From Gnetum montanum (lineage: Eukaryota > Streptophyta > Gnetopsida > Gnetales > Gnetaceae), in contig MNCI01029493.1 in assembly GCA_015680685.1 (NCBI GenBank), positions 63,907-127,906 of the forward strand: DNA of 64,000 bases. The letters run 5' to 3'. Made by a program: the position numbers and the translations under genes. This document shows positions 1 to 11,720 of this stretch, piece by piece. The notes below the pieces were generated by a model, which saw only the letters and a list, made by a program, of their open reading frames with translations, ran no database searches and was not told where the DNA came from. The stretch's first letter is position 1, and the number at the start of each line of letters is the position of its first letter.

Positions 1-350
1 AATTAAATAATTAAAAACTAAGTGAATGCTGCAATGATGGAGTAATCTCAATCTTTATTACCAATCATGTGTGTGTCCAAGTACGTCACACTCGAATAAA
101 GGTTCCGTAAAATTACAATCATCACACTATGAACATGCATAGGGAAAGAATTGAAATGAATTGAAAACTGACAAAAATACTCTACTCTAATACTATCTCC
201 CCTCCTCCCATTCCTGTGCATCCAAATGTGTATTTATAGGCTTACACTGGAATCATGATATCATGTATTCAATATCATTACCCAAGCCGCAATATCACAT
301 ACCCGATATCAAGGATCCGATATTGGGGCTTGGCAAAACATGATTCATCA
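1..350 (-). repeat. 3' LTR of A1 (cut by window start)
   Basis: It ends at 350 in ATTCATCA, which reads TGATGAAT as the LTR start on the minus strand. It aligns with 7960-8246. A TATAAATA box (minus strand, 231-238) and two 20-bp units of paired ATATC hexamers (257-276 and about 291-310) lie in U3. Confidence 0.85.
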
Positions 351-364
351 TACCCCCTCGACTA
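351..364 (-). other. Polypurine tract of A1
   Basis: On the minus strand the sequence directly before the 3' LTR reads AGTCGAGGGGGTA. This is the usual plus-strand primer position. The same tract abuts the 3' LTR of A2 (AGTCGTGGGGGTA) and, diverged, of A3 (AGTCATGGGGATA). Confidence 0.7.
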
Positions 365-539
365 AATAACAACTCGTCCTCGAGTTAGATAAAATGAGAA
401 TGGGTTTGATTAATTACACAGTGGATAGGTAAGGGATTATTTAACTAACCAGGAATTACTCATGCCGCAGTGTGGAATTGAACAAAACAAAATTGGGAAA
501 CATACACAGAATTGACAAAAGATAAAAGTTATTGGACTC

Positions 540-3263
540 ATGTGTTCCTAGTGGCGGTGGTTCCTCCATGGGTCTCTTTCGCTTATCTAGTGCTCCAGTT
601 TTTGGAAATTGATATCTCTGAAGGAGTGCCTAGAGCTTTTCTTCTTCGGTTCAAGGATCCTATGCCATCTATGCTGATGCTCTAGTGTTTGATGGAGTCA
701 GCACCTCCCATGGATGCGGGAGTTGTGAAAACATTTGATTGGCCCTAACATACCAAGCTGCAAATAGCCGTCATTCCTCTTCATAAGCTCTAGCTTTGTC
801 CTTGTATTCTTGGTAGTCCATGAGCCATCGAACCAAGTTTTCTGTAAAATCCTTTTGTCCTTGGTAGTTAGTCTTAACCACCTCTAATTTAGAATTTGTC
901 ACTTCTAATTTTTGCAGCATCTTCTTGTGCTCAGAAAATTCTATTTCATACTTTGCGTAGGTGATTACTACCTGATTTTTCAATTCTATTCTCAGGCATC
1001 CTACTATTAACATGACCAAGTTGGCATACCACAGGTTTTCGAACCCCATGTACTTCATAAGGTCTTGTATCTGCAGGTCCTAGTTTTTTAGTTCAGGTTG
1101 GTGGATGAAGGCATAAGTATCCAGTATGGTCCGCCAATCAGTGTTTTGAGCACTGAGAGTGTTAATATGGACTTTGGCCATATGGATTTCTTTTTCTATC
1201 ACCTATGTATACATCCCCACCTGATCTCTGAAGTGCTCTTTGAGCTTCTCATGTTGCTTGACCTTGTTCTACCATGCACTTATTTCAATTATCATCTTTT
1301 GACAGATTAGGCATACCTTCTCCATTGAGAGGGTTTTGTTTTCTTTGGCCAAGCGATTCATGTCCTGGTTAACCCTTATTAATTTTTCCCACAATTGCTA
1401 AAAATTTTCTTCGAGAACATTCTTTTATTTTTCCACTTTAGTCAACCAGAGATTATCAGCGGCAAGCTATTTATTTTCCTCTTGTAAAGCCTTGAGTGCT
1501 TTGGCATGTGCATATGTTTGAGCTTGTGCCTTGGAAGAATCCCAATTGACCTTTTCCTTTTCCTCCACCACTCTTTTATTCTACCAAAAATTTATTCAGC
1601 TTCTCTATCTAGAAGAACTCTAGTCAATCTATAGGGATGAATTGGGATGGATCCTTCTATGCAGCTTGTAAGGGGACGAGCTTTTCTTGGAGTCTTTCTA
1701 ACTTCTCCTCTACATGCTCGGCCCTAACCTCTACCATGACGAACTTCCCTTTTGTGGAGATTAGGTCTGACTAAGTTGCTATGACATCTTAAGAGATGTC
1801 AAACAAGGATGTCATCACTTGTCCTGTGTGCAATAACCTATCAAGAACATCCTCATGCTCCACATGAGTCATTGAAGGACCAGCCAAAGTTTGAGCATCG
1901 CATGCTCCTATAAAATTTACCGGTGGCACAACAGGGACATTGAATGATTCTTTTACATGGTCTATGAGCACTTCTGCAACTCCCACTACATCTTGGTGCT
2001 GCATGACCACTACTATGGCACCTTCACTAGTTTCTAATTGCACCTGAAAAGATGCATCATTCCCAAAGATCTGTTGTGACCAGTGTGATTCCCCTCCTCC
2101 TATTTGGATAGATACCTCACCCCGTGTGTGATCAATTGAGATCGTGGATCGTACGACATCATCAATAACCTTCAAGAGATTGGCCTCATCATGGCTTCCC
2201 CAATTGACCATCTTAGTGATGGAAATGAGATGGCTCATTGATGGTCGATAGTCCTACAGTGGTGGTGGTGGTTGGTCTTGCTAGCCTGTAATTTGTGTGC
2301 TATGCCCTGCTTCTTGTTCCTTCGTAGGCTCTAGTATCTCATCAACACTTTTCCTTGGGTCTAGTTGCTTTAGTAATTCAGCAAATGAAGCATTTTGGGC
2401 CTTTCTAGGGATGTCATTGGTGTACCCCAAAAATCTAGCATGTCAACATAGCTTCCTAATGAGATAGGAAAAGGGCAATGCGAACTTCCCCATCTTACAT
2501 TCTTAAAATCACCTTAAAAGTTTTATAAGATATAGATGGGGTAGGTTGGCATTAACTTGGACTATCAATATGGCACTTCCTTTAGCCACATATGTGAAAA
2601 TTCTATTTGAAGCTTTTGTGGGGAAGATGTGATATGTGTCGATTTTGAAGTAGATTCTCTCTTCAAGTGTAAGCTTTCCATATGCTTTATCTTCCTTTCC
2701 ATATGCCCTTTTCAACCATATCTTTCATGCATTAACATTTGAACAAGTGGACAAGTGAGCAACTTTAGGCCTTGTGTTTGGAAGATTCAACACCTCCAAA
2801 ATGGCTTTAGTAGAGAAATCAATAGAAACACCACCAATATCAATAGTGGTGCCTTCTTCTTTATTGTGCCAAAATTGGTACATCTCTCCCAGGTACCAAT
2901 CACCACTTTAAGAGAGAATAGGCCATAGTGGGAACCCTTTAAGTTGGTCCTTGACTGCTTCAGGAGCAAACTCAGTGAAAGGTCCAAAGTTGAGTTCCAC
3001 AATCACAACTACTGACATGAACCTTTCATGAATTGCCTGAACGCATTCCAGAGACAATGAGAGGTGTTGTTCCTATTCAAGTGCTCCATCATCTCCTCCC
3101 TTAGCATGTCCTGATTACACAATAACAAGAGGTTCTTGATGGATGCTGAATGATTTTGCCTCCTGTTCTATACATTCCTTGAGAGATGCTTAACCTCTAC
3201 TCTCCATGGCCATTTGGATGCACCCTGAGAGGGTCCTCCTTGCTCTCCTGTTTTAGGGGCCAT
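540..3263 (-). pseudogene. ORF2 of A1 (conserved N-domain + coiled coil)
   Basis: The start is ATG at 3263 (MAPKTGEQGGPSQGA), conserved in A2 (32158) and A3 (52094). An N-terminal region contains PLWPIL and YQFWHNKEEGTT, then KRAYGKEDKAYGKLTLEER (around 2715-2650). A middle acidic section (2238-1789) is followed by long heptad-like helices (SKLEVVKTNYQGQKDFTENL near 900-830). The C-terminus ends in a KRPMEEPPPLG motif near 555. It holds several stops and frameshifts. The position before the 3' LTR is that of an env-like ORF in Athila elements, but no signal peptide or membrane segment was seen. The N-domain vaguely recalls the plant transposon-protein domain PF20167; this is a weak guess. The function is unknown. 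Splicing or an internal promoter may express it (see findings). Confidence 0.65.
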
Positions 3264-5246
3264 CTGCAATTACACGAAACCATCTATTAGCAAGGCTATT
3301 TATAGAATTTGATTTACACCTTACTTTGTGCCTTAATACATTCATTTCTTGCTTTGTGTGATTCAGAGTTAGGGATTTTCAGAAAAATTCCCCTAAAAGT
3401 TTTGATATTGGACCCCATTTTGATTAGGTAATTCCAAAAAAAAACATTTCATGGTCTGGGTAAAGAGATAAAATTAATTTGGCAACTATTTCTAACAATT
3501 TTAAGGTCACTTACCCTTATGATATCCTTTGGGCAATGATGAATTTTTGAAAAACTATGTGCAAATTGGAATGTATCCTTCCCCCACGACTAAGTTAAAC
3601 ACTCTAGGTTTAAGTAGGTTCGATTGAAACGAGAATTGAACCGTTAATGAGCAAGTTATGTATGTTTGCATGGTGGGTGCACAAGTTCAACAATGCATGG
3701 AAGAAAATTGCAATAATTCCCCTTGCATGAATAGTAAAGAATGATGTTGACATGCACGAGGGGTCCATATATATAGTATTTATAGACGCGATATTGTGTA
3801 CCCGATAGTGTGGACCTAATATTACATCAAACCCGATACAGGTACCTGATATCGTGGCCCTTCTAAAATAGGGCACTTGGAAAAATTGATAAATTTTCAA
3901 ATTTCCAAGGCCAAAAATGAAGAATTTAAGGTTGAGTTGAAAGATCTAAGGTAACTTGTAAAGAGACCTAAAGGCACCAAGAGTGTAATGAGGTGGAATG
4001 TAACAATGAAATACATGAATAGGATGAGGAAAAAGGACATCTAGTGATGCACGAGAACATTTGAATTAGAATGATGATAAAGGAAAAGATAATTGTAGCA
4101 ATGCAATACTTAGAAGGTGCAAGATGATGTGGTGATGTGCAAAGAGTGCAAATTACAAAAGTTACGCAAGTGGGTTCCCCCCAAAGTAGGTTCCTACCTA
4201 TCATGCCCTTACGTAACCACACCTAAAAATGTTCGTAGGCACTAAAAATGTAATCCTCACCAATTCCACAAAACACACACATTTAGATACTACTGTGAGG
4301 AGGTAGGAATTCTATGCTACACAAGACACAAGTCAAAAATATATGAATAGTAAGATGAGCCAAAGTGTAAAAGGGATTGTAGAGATCGAGACTAACTGAA
4401 CCAGGGCACAATGAATCCTGAGTGTAGGGTGTGATTAATGTGGCATTAGCCCATCACTCCAAAATCAAGACCAAGTCCATTCCTCCGATCAGTGACATCG
4501 CATTGTTTCATCCAATGATAGGCATCCATAAGGGCACCATGAAAGCAAGGCGTACAATCACTTGGCATTTTGTCCAAGGGAGGAGTGATTTGGAATTTAT
4601 CCATGGCACACATTATTATTATTATTATATTTTTTTTCCTCAATATTTTCTTGTGTTGTTCTCTTTCTTTCTCTTTTTTTCTGGCTGCTTTGGCACTTTG
4701 TCCTTTCCAATATTGAACTAGAGAAGCTGCCAACCTTCAGGCATGGGTGCATGTCTTTCTAGTGGACCCCAAAATAGCATTGAGTTTCTTTATTAAGTAC
4801 CTTTATTACTCTTACTTCCATTTTTCATTAGATCTACAAGGATCTTAGTACAACTAGTCTACATGATAGCATCTACAAATGTCACCAAAGAGAATTCACA
4901 AGTCCCCTTGATGTCACACCCTAGCTATTCCCTCTTAGTCCATCATTTTTTGCTCTGGGCATAATGAGCACAAAATTATTTTAGAGTTTTCATGATGATA
5001 AGAATATCATCGTACCTAGAGTAGAACCTGTTATTAATATAATGGTTGGGTGGATGTGGTATGCTCGCTATCCAAATAATTAGTCACCTAAGACTTGATA
5101 GCAGAAAACATCTCAGCCAATGAGTCACATGAGTGTTTTATTCATCGATGAGATTACCCATAAAAAGATAAAAAGATGAAACAATAAATAAAAAGATAAA
5201 ATAACAAATTGAAAGATGAAAAGCTGGAAAATAAAAAATTGTAAAA
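3264..5246 (-). other. Non-coding spacer of A1 with LTR-like promoter module
   Basis: About 2 kb lies between gag and ORF2, without a credible reading frame or pol motif. It holds an (ATT)n run near 4614-4628, a purine tract (AGTCGTGGGGG, minus, 3581-3591), and a promoter-like module at 3765-3870. A spacer of similar length occupies the same place in A3, so the lack of pol is a family trait and not a private deletion. Confidence 0.6.
3765..3870 (-). promoter_or_regulatory. Candidate internal promoter upstream of ORF2 (A1)
   Basis: Two 20-bp units of paired hexamers separated by 8 nt (on the plus strand GATATT-N8-GATAGT at 3790-3809 and CGATAC-N8-GATATC at 3834-3853) lie just upstream, on the minus strand, of TATAAATA (3777-3784) and a TATATATA stretch. 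The U3 of this element has the same unit and TATA arrangement. Function is inferred from this similarity only. Confidence 0.5.
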
Positions 5247-7320
5247 TTAAAGAAAAGGAAAAACATTTATTAATTCTACTTATTATAATGGAGAATATCC
5301 CCCATAACTAAACTTTTGATCATGGTGAAAATTAATAAATGGAAGGTTCAGATCCATGCATTTTGGAAATATTGGAACCTAGTCATATCCAAACCATTGG
5401 GTGTCTTTTGATGTAGTGGTTGGAATGTACCCAATTTGGGGTTCACCCACTTGATTTAAGTTGACATAGTGGGGCAAGTTATAAGATGTGGTTAATTGAT
5501 AAGGAGTTGACCCACCATGGCACCCGTGATCGTAAGATGGTATGCAAGGATCAATATGTCTCCCTATGTGGTTATATTTATTGGGTCACATGGTAGTTGG
5601 ATTATTGATTGGTGGCCCTAATAAGGTAATAGGAAGCATTATGTTTGAGGAGGTAGATGCATCACAGCATTGAACTTGCACTTGGTTGGAGGATATAGTG
5701 GTTTCGAAAGCATGCTATCTCTTTCTTTGGTCGTGCCTAAAGAAAGGGTTCTTTCAACATTGTGAAGGACCTCCACTACTATTGACCATAGCAGCACAAG
5801 TAATGTTCATGGGTTGGTGCTATGGTGCAAAACCTTCTGGCACAACCATATGAATATTAGAGGTGAGGGTGAGAATATTGAGGGTGAGGAGAAGTGCAAG
5901 GAACATGAGGTGGTGATCTTGTGGGAGAGGACATGGGTTGATAGTACTTAAGAGAATGATAATGATGTCGTGAGATAGAGAATGTTGACATAGTTGGGAA
6001 AATAGGATGCTAAACCTGATAAGCACTTGGGTTCAGATGGTATGAAGGGTATGACCAGTTTAAGGATGGCCTCCCCCATGACTGGGATTTTTTCCACTGT
6101 CATTGAACACGATATTTTTGTACAAACTCTGGATGTAACATTCCTTTTCAATGCTCATGTAAATGCGACAAAATTGGGCATTGTCCTTTGGTGTGAGCAT
6201 ACAAGCAAATGTTACATTGATACATATGATTAGCAGTTGAGTTCTTATCCTTATTCTCTTCAACCCTTCTTTCCAATTATCTAGTGGGGTTTTGTCCTAT
6301 TTCTTTGTTCATCATGGTTCTACCTCTAATAGTGTTGGCATATTCTCCACATTTTTCATGTATCCATTTTGTCATGATATTGATCTTTGCCTCAATTTCA
6401 TCCAGTGATTGTAGTATTGGCAAGGATGATTGCACCTCCTTGAGGTAAGTTAATTTCTCCTCTTCATGATCATGGACCTTTGCTATTTCGAGATTTTGGT
6501 CTTGTTGAGAGCTTTCAACATTCTCCCATTTAGCCATTTCTCCTTCTCCTTTTAATACCCACTTAATAAGCTCTTGGAATTGGTGGGTTTGTAGCTCATA
6601 TAGTTGACCTCGGTCATACATCCCTAGGGTCTCCCATGTTTCATTATAGAGTCCATCTATGATGTGGTACATTAGCCTTTCCTCAGAGAATCCATGGCCT
6701 AGGCAATTTTTTAACAATGAATAGTATCTTTCTAAGGCCATGTCCAAGGGTTCATGTTACCCCTGTTTCCATTCTTGGATTTGTCTCCTCAAGGCTAACA
6801 CTCTTGCATAGGTTTGATATCTTTGATTGAAGAGTTCTACCATTGTCAGCCAATGTTGAATTGATTTTCATCTTAAGGACCTGTACCATACTTTTTCTTG
6901 GCCAACGAGTGTCGTAGGAAAGAGCTTAAGTTTTTTCCACCCATTATCAATATTGTTCCATACATAGGCATCATGGAAGGCTTGTAAATGATGTTGCAAA
7001 TCTAAATCATAGCCTTCTAAAAACTTGGGAAAGTTGTTTAAATCAAGCCTAGGTAGATAACTTTCCTTATGATGCCTGTAGGATATTCAAATAGCCTTTT
7101 GTATATGCATTAGGCTCTTAGTGGCCAACAGGGGTTCATCATCACTAGGTAGGTTATGAATTTGTGAGTTGGGATGATGTTGTCTTCATTTATGTACATA
7201 GGGAACCCCTGCATCAGATTGAATATTTCAAACTTTGTCTTCATCATCATATAATTTGTTGGTTCTCCAATGAATTGCCTTACTATTTGTTGTGTTATCA
7301 TAGTCTTGTGATAGAGACAT
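5247..7320 (-). pseudogene. gag of A1 (Athila/Tat type), broken
   Basis: The likely start is 7320 (MSLSQDYDN), the same as in A3 (MSLSQKND) and A2 (MFLSQDYD). The retrotransposon-gag core includes MDMALERYYSLLKNC, GFSEERLMYHIIDGL and EGEMAKWENVE (6747-6500). A knuckle-like CNICLYAHTKGQC (C-X2-C-X3-H-X4-C, near 6220-6180) is of the type seen in Athila gag. A Pro/Ser/Tyr-rich C-terminal part follows to about 5247. Frameshifts and stops interrupt it. In the active ancestor this would be the capsid/nucleocapsid protein that packages element RNA in the cytoplasm. Confidence 0.75.
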
Positions 7321-7433
7321 TGTTGTGAATTTTTGTATGACTTATTTGCAATTACTTCTTTCTAAAAGATATATCATCAAGGCTTTGTTATAGCGATATT
7401 GGATGATGTAACTAATCTAAATAACTAGCACCG

Positions 7434-7451
7434 TCCCTAGCAACGACACCA
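7434..7451 (-). other. Primer binding site of A1 (tRNA-Asp-like)
   Basis: On the minus strand TGGTGTCGTTGCTAGGGA follows one base after the LTR end. It resembles TGGCGCCGTTGCCGGGGA, the complement of the plant tRNA-Asp 3' end used by Athila/Tat elements, with C/T and G/A differences only. Confidence 0.7.
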
Positions 7452-7452
7452 A

Positions 7453-8250
7453 TGATGAGTGGCGAGGTACCCCTACACTCAACCATACAAATACGAGTGT
7501 TCACACAGGATCCAGTCGAACTCCATAGATGCACTAGCTGTGGTATCTAGATGGTTACACATTGATTGTAGTTCATTGGCTTCCCACCTTGACTAGTATT
7601 TACTTGGTCATGTATGGTTTATTCTAAAGTGAGGTGAATGATGTGGTCCTAAACTAGTGCTTCTCCTAGAGACAATGGAAAATAAACTTGTTGTAAGCTA
7701 ATAGGTAATGAGAAGTAAAATCTAAACTAGCCTAAGTGCAATGAGTATCCATCCTTAATCATCTATATGCATTTTGGACCTCATGTACTACTTTTGGGAT
7801 TACTAAGCGCACATTACTTAAGCACTCCTAAATATGCTACTGGGTTACCAAGTAGTTACACTTCAATGTTTGTGATTAAGTCGTACTCATTCTGCATTTA
7901 ATAACAAGAATAGTAAGTGACAGTAAAGAAATATTAACTAAGAAAATAAGAAATAACAATAACAATTAAACAATTAAAAACTAAGTGAATTCTACAATGA
8001 TGGAGTAACCTCGATCTTTATTGATGATCATGTGCATGTCCAAGTATGTCACACTCGAATCAAGGTTCTGTACAATTACAATCATCACATTGTGGGCATG
8101 CACTGGGGAGAGAATTGAAACAAATTGAAAACTAACAAAAAGACTCTAGTACAACATTATCTCCCCTCCTCCCATTCCTGTGTGTCCAAATGTGTATTTA
8201 TAGGCTTACACAGGAATCACGATATCGTGTATTCGATATCGTTGCCTTGG
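7453..8250 (-). repeat. 5' LTR of A1, outer end missing
   Basis: The inner terminus TGATGAGTGGCGAGG (plus strand at 7453) is identical in form to the other A-family LTRs. TATAAATA is at 8195-8202 (minus). A clean GATATC-GTGTATTC-GATATC unit is at 8221-8240. Similarity to the 3' LTR stops near 8246, about 100 bases before the expected terminus. Confidence 0.8.
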
Positions 8251-8365
8251 CCTAGATAATGATCATGCCCTTGCAGCAAGAAAGAAGTATGACAACATGA
8301 TTTGGATGTTACCTAGTAAAACCATTGTGGAACAATAAGAAGTAATTTCCAATTATTATTGGTCA

Positions 8366-9290
8366 ATGGGCCATGGTTATTCTTCTATTCCTGCTCTCAC
8401 AAGTTATGATCCTAGTGAAAACTTGATGCCTAAGAGAAGTCCGTCTATTCCATCTGATTTGCATAATATTGTAGATACTGTTCCTATTCCTTTGCAAGAT
8501 GAGTTGTTAAAATTGCATGAAGATTCTGTTAGTTTGTTTGAGGAAAATTCACAAAAATTAATAAAATAAAAAATACAAAAAGGAAAAGCTATCATGGAAT
8601 TTCATGAGGAGAATTTAGCTCAAATGGATGAATCATCAAATATGGGAGGTTTGATTTCTGTTCAGGAGCCCCTTGAAGAAACTGGATCAAATGATGATCA
8701 AGTAGTCCCTCAAATGAAGACTAGAGATGAAGAAGATGTTGTGAAAGTGCCTGCCTATTCCAAGCAAGGTGAACTTTTCATCTATCCTTTTGAGTATTTT
8801 AATGATTAGTAATATGAGGAATGGCCACATCTGTTGGAAGATTTGATTGGGCCTGAATCACCCAATCCGTTCCAAGCTAAAGATGATGAATTAATTCATC
8901 AAATTGAAGTTGGCGAAAAAGTTCCATTTGAAGAATACTTGGCAAAAGTAGCTGATGCGTTAGTTGCTATGACACTTAATGCTAAAGAAGAACATGAATT
9001 CTGCCGAAGATTTTTTCACCTTCAACATATAGTGGCTGATGGAGAAGAACAAGATCTAATGGACATAGAAGATTATGATCTAGAAACGCATTGTGCTTTT
9101 ATGATGCGAGGTAAGTCCATTGAAATTCCTAAAAATGATTCTGAAGAAATGTCTAAAGATCAGAAGGCTATCCTTCCCATCCATGAAGTTTTATTGCAAA
9201 AAAGTTCATTTGTCAGTAGTGATGGGAAATTAATTTTCCTAATGTTACAAAGCAAGCTATTTATAATTTCAGTAAAATTTTCTCTACACA
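8366..9290 (+). pseudogene. N-terminal region of caulimovirid polyprotein
   Basis: Three open pieces in one frame (8366-8569, 8594-8809, 8834-9328) are separated by stops. The content is acidic, rich in Asp, Glu and Lys, with no recognised domain. A shift of frame near 9230-9300 separates it from the movement-protein part. In related viruses this region precedes the movement protein and has no firm function. Confidence 0.55.
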
Positions 9291-9291
9291 T

Positions 9292-10251
9292 ATGTCCACG
9301 AGTATTAAGCAGTGTGAAGCTCTTTTAGATATTAAGGGTCATGGTATCCGTCCTGTTTTCCTACCCTTTTTTATAGAAGAAGAAGTTTCTGAGTGGAAGA
9401 ATAAGGGTTTTCACTATGTTCATTTGGGTCAAATAGACAATATTGTGAGTCGAAAGAGTAATTACAACATAGGAGCTGAGTTTATGGTTACCATGTTAGA
9501 TAGTAGAATCATTGGTGGTGCTAGTTTGCATGATGATCTAGATATAGTTTGGGATTTAGCTAAAATCTGCCAATTCAATGGTATCCTAAATGAAGATGTT
9601 TTATGCTCTGTTCAACCAAACTTTCAATTGGCTTTAAGCAATGAATATATTTCCTCTATTCCATTTCTTTCTATGGAAATCCATGGTGTCCAATTGCTCT
9701 CAGGTTTTGTGTATGCTACTATTGGAGCTCGAGGAACATTTCAGCTTACTAACATGATTTTGATGAACCACAAATTAATGTGGGAAGTCAAATTTCCTAT
9801 TGAAAGTAAGCATCTCATAGCATGTGGAAGGAGCATCAACGTAGAAGGCTATGTACAAGGTTTTCCAAAGATGCAACCATACCTGAAGGATCAAGAATTT
9901 CAGATGATTCTGAAGCACCGTCATCACTGGAGTAAGTACCCAATGCAGCAGTTTGCAAGATCTATAGTTATCTCCCTAGACGCATTGCCACCTACCTTGC
10001 CACCAGTACAACATGGTTCAAGTTCTAGAGTGTCCTCAAGTTCAAAAATGCCTTCTTCACTAAACTATGATGCCAAAGGTCATCTATTCAATTTCCAGTC
10101 TCATAAAACTGTCCATGGAAGAATATTTGTGTTTGGAGGCAAATGGCTACCTCGAAGTTCATACATGACAATAGCAAATGAAGATGCTGAGCTACCTGAC
10201 ACATGTGCTGATTGCAGTTATTTACTTGAGCATTCTATTAATTCATCCTAA
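9292..10251 (+). pseudogene. Caulimovirid movement protein (30K family)
   Basis: A 319-residue open stretch has the layout of 30K-superfamily cell-to-cell movement proteins: a YVHLGQI strand, an ML-DSRI segment, the DL...Q-NF-L-LSNEY region, then a run with G-VYATIGARGTFQLTN. In living relatives this protein enlarges plasmodesmata for virus passage. Here it is a fossil: it ends at TAA 10249-10251 and lacks a clear own start. The 30K assignment rests on pattern and on its position before the coat and RT domains. Confidence 0.6.
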
Positions 10252-11720
10252 AGTCAAAAGGATGAGATCTGCCAGTTAAATTATTTGGTTAATTGGACCA
10301 CTTATTGTTCCCAAAATTGGAATTTGATGTAAGGTTCTATAGTCAATATAGAATGTCTTATTGATGAATTAGAAACAAGGCTAGTAGATATTCAAGAAAG
10401 ATTCCAAGATCAAGAAGCCACTAGAAGAGAAGAAAGAAAAGTATCTATTTGGAAAGAGATTTTTACTCTAGAAAATGAATTGAAATTGCCAAAGCCCTCG
10501 GATGTTGTCCATCATCATAATTAACAAACTAAAGACCTGCTGAGAAAAATTCAAAAGATAAAAGTTGAGAAAAAGTTGAAGCAACCACAATAGCCATCCT
10601 CAACGACAGCAGCTCATGCTTCAACTCCACCTCCAACTGATACAGAACATACTAGAGAAGGACAGAATGAGGGATTGTGACTACATCCAATGCTCGATGA
10701 CTCTGGTTATCAGACTAGAGTCATGATGGCTAGGAGAGTGATTCCAAGACTACCTTGGAATCAACATCAACAACCGCCTACCTTCACAGCATTTCAACAA
10801 TGGTCAGCAACAACGATACCAATAATCGACATAGATTACTTACCTCCAAAAGAAGGCTTGCATGCTCTCAGATTATGGATTGATTAGCTACAAGTTGCAA
10901 TGAATGTTCTGAATCTTAATGAAAGAATAACAATCATTTGAGGATTAACAAGTTCTTCAAGCAAAATATGTCATTGTTGGGAAAGCAATACACTAGACCA
11001 ACAAGAGCAGCTTTTACAAGGAGGTTTGTAAGGACTTTTTGAGGCTTTAGTTACAGAATTTACAATTGATTTATCTGTAAATTTAAGGTTAAAAGCTAAT
11101 TTAATGCTATCTCAAAGGAAATTGCACAATTTAGCTTTCTTTCAGCAATTTAGTGCTGAGTATGCTAAAGAAGTGTATAGGTTAGCACTTCATAGGGATC
11201 CTATGATTGCTTACTTATACTTAGGAGTACTCCCAACAAAATTAGGGCATATGGTGCTATACAAGTCAATAGAAAAACAAATCAATCTATCAACAACATA
11301 TTTCACTAACATCATCCACATGGCATAACAAGAGCTGCAGCAAGCATGATACCAAATTTCTCTGACAAAGTTGATACCCTCTGCTGAAGCTTATTCCTAT
11401 CCAGATGGAGTGGATGTCTTCAAGCCAGCCTCAAGATTGCCTCATGAAATTCATTGACACAGACCACCAAGATACAAAAGGTTTAGAAGGTTTTCTTCAA
11501 ACCCATCTAGATAGTGGAGACCGAGAAAAATGCCTTCCTTCCCAAGAAGGAGAAGAATGTTTGTAAAACGTTGTAGAGGTCTAGTCACAAAGAAAGTAGC
11601 CTTTTGTTATAATTGTAAGGAAATGGGACATTATTCCTATGAATTTCCTAAAAATAAATCAGATCCTAAGATTAAAGCTTTCTTTGAAGAATATGAACAT
11701 GACTGGAAATATGTAGATGA
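10252..11720 (+). pseudogene. Caulimovirid coat-protein region with zinc knuckle
   Basis: The same frame as the movement part continues through several stops. A helical, Glu/Lys-rich start is followed by a Pro-rich piece and a capsid-like segment (AEYAKEVYRLALHRDP, near 11158-11205). A basic patch (PRRRRMFVKRCRG, 11540-11578) is followed by a knuckle CYNCKEMGHYSYEF (11605-11646), a C-X2-C-X4-H-X4-C site whose last Cys is replaced by Phe. Basic patch plus knuckle is typical of caulimovirid coat proteins that bind nucleic acid. Confidence 0.6.

Larger units (their letters stand above)
1..8250 (-). mobile_element. A1: LTR retrotransposon, gag + ORF2, no pol
   Basis: Seen: a partial 3' LTR (1-350), purine-rich tract (351-362), ORF2 remnant, about 2 kb of spacer, gag remnant, tRNA-Asp-like PBS (7434-7451) and 5' LTR (7453 to about 8250), all read on the minus strand. 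The two LTRs match through the TATA region and the GATATC units. The window start cuts the 3' LTR. The outer end of the 5' LTR is missing because similarity stops near 8246-8252, where caulimovirid sequence begins, so no target duplication can be tested. The gag type and PBS place it near the Athila/Tat branch of Ty3 elements (family knowledge). No RT, RNase H, integrase or protease motif is visible in the 7.1-kb interior. Confidence 0.85.

Noticed and set aside
771-4222. Independent small host genes in the A1 interior
   Set aside because: The pieces at 771-1058, 1789-2238 and 2509-2715 align in order with A3 ORF2, and 3610-4222 is the spacer; all belong to the retroelement.
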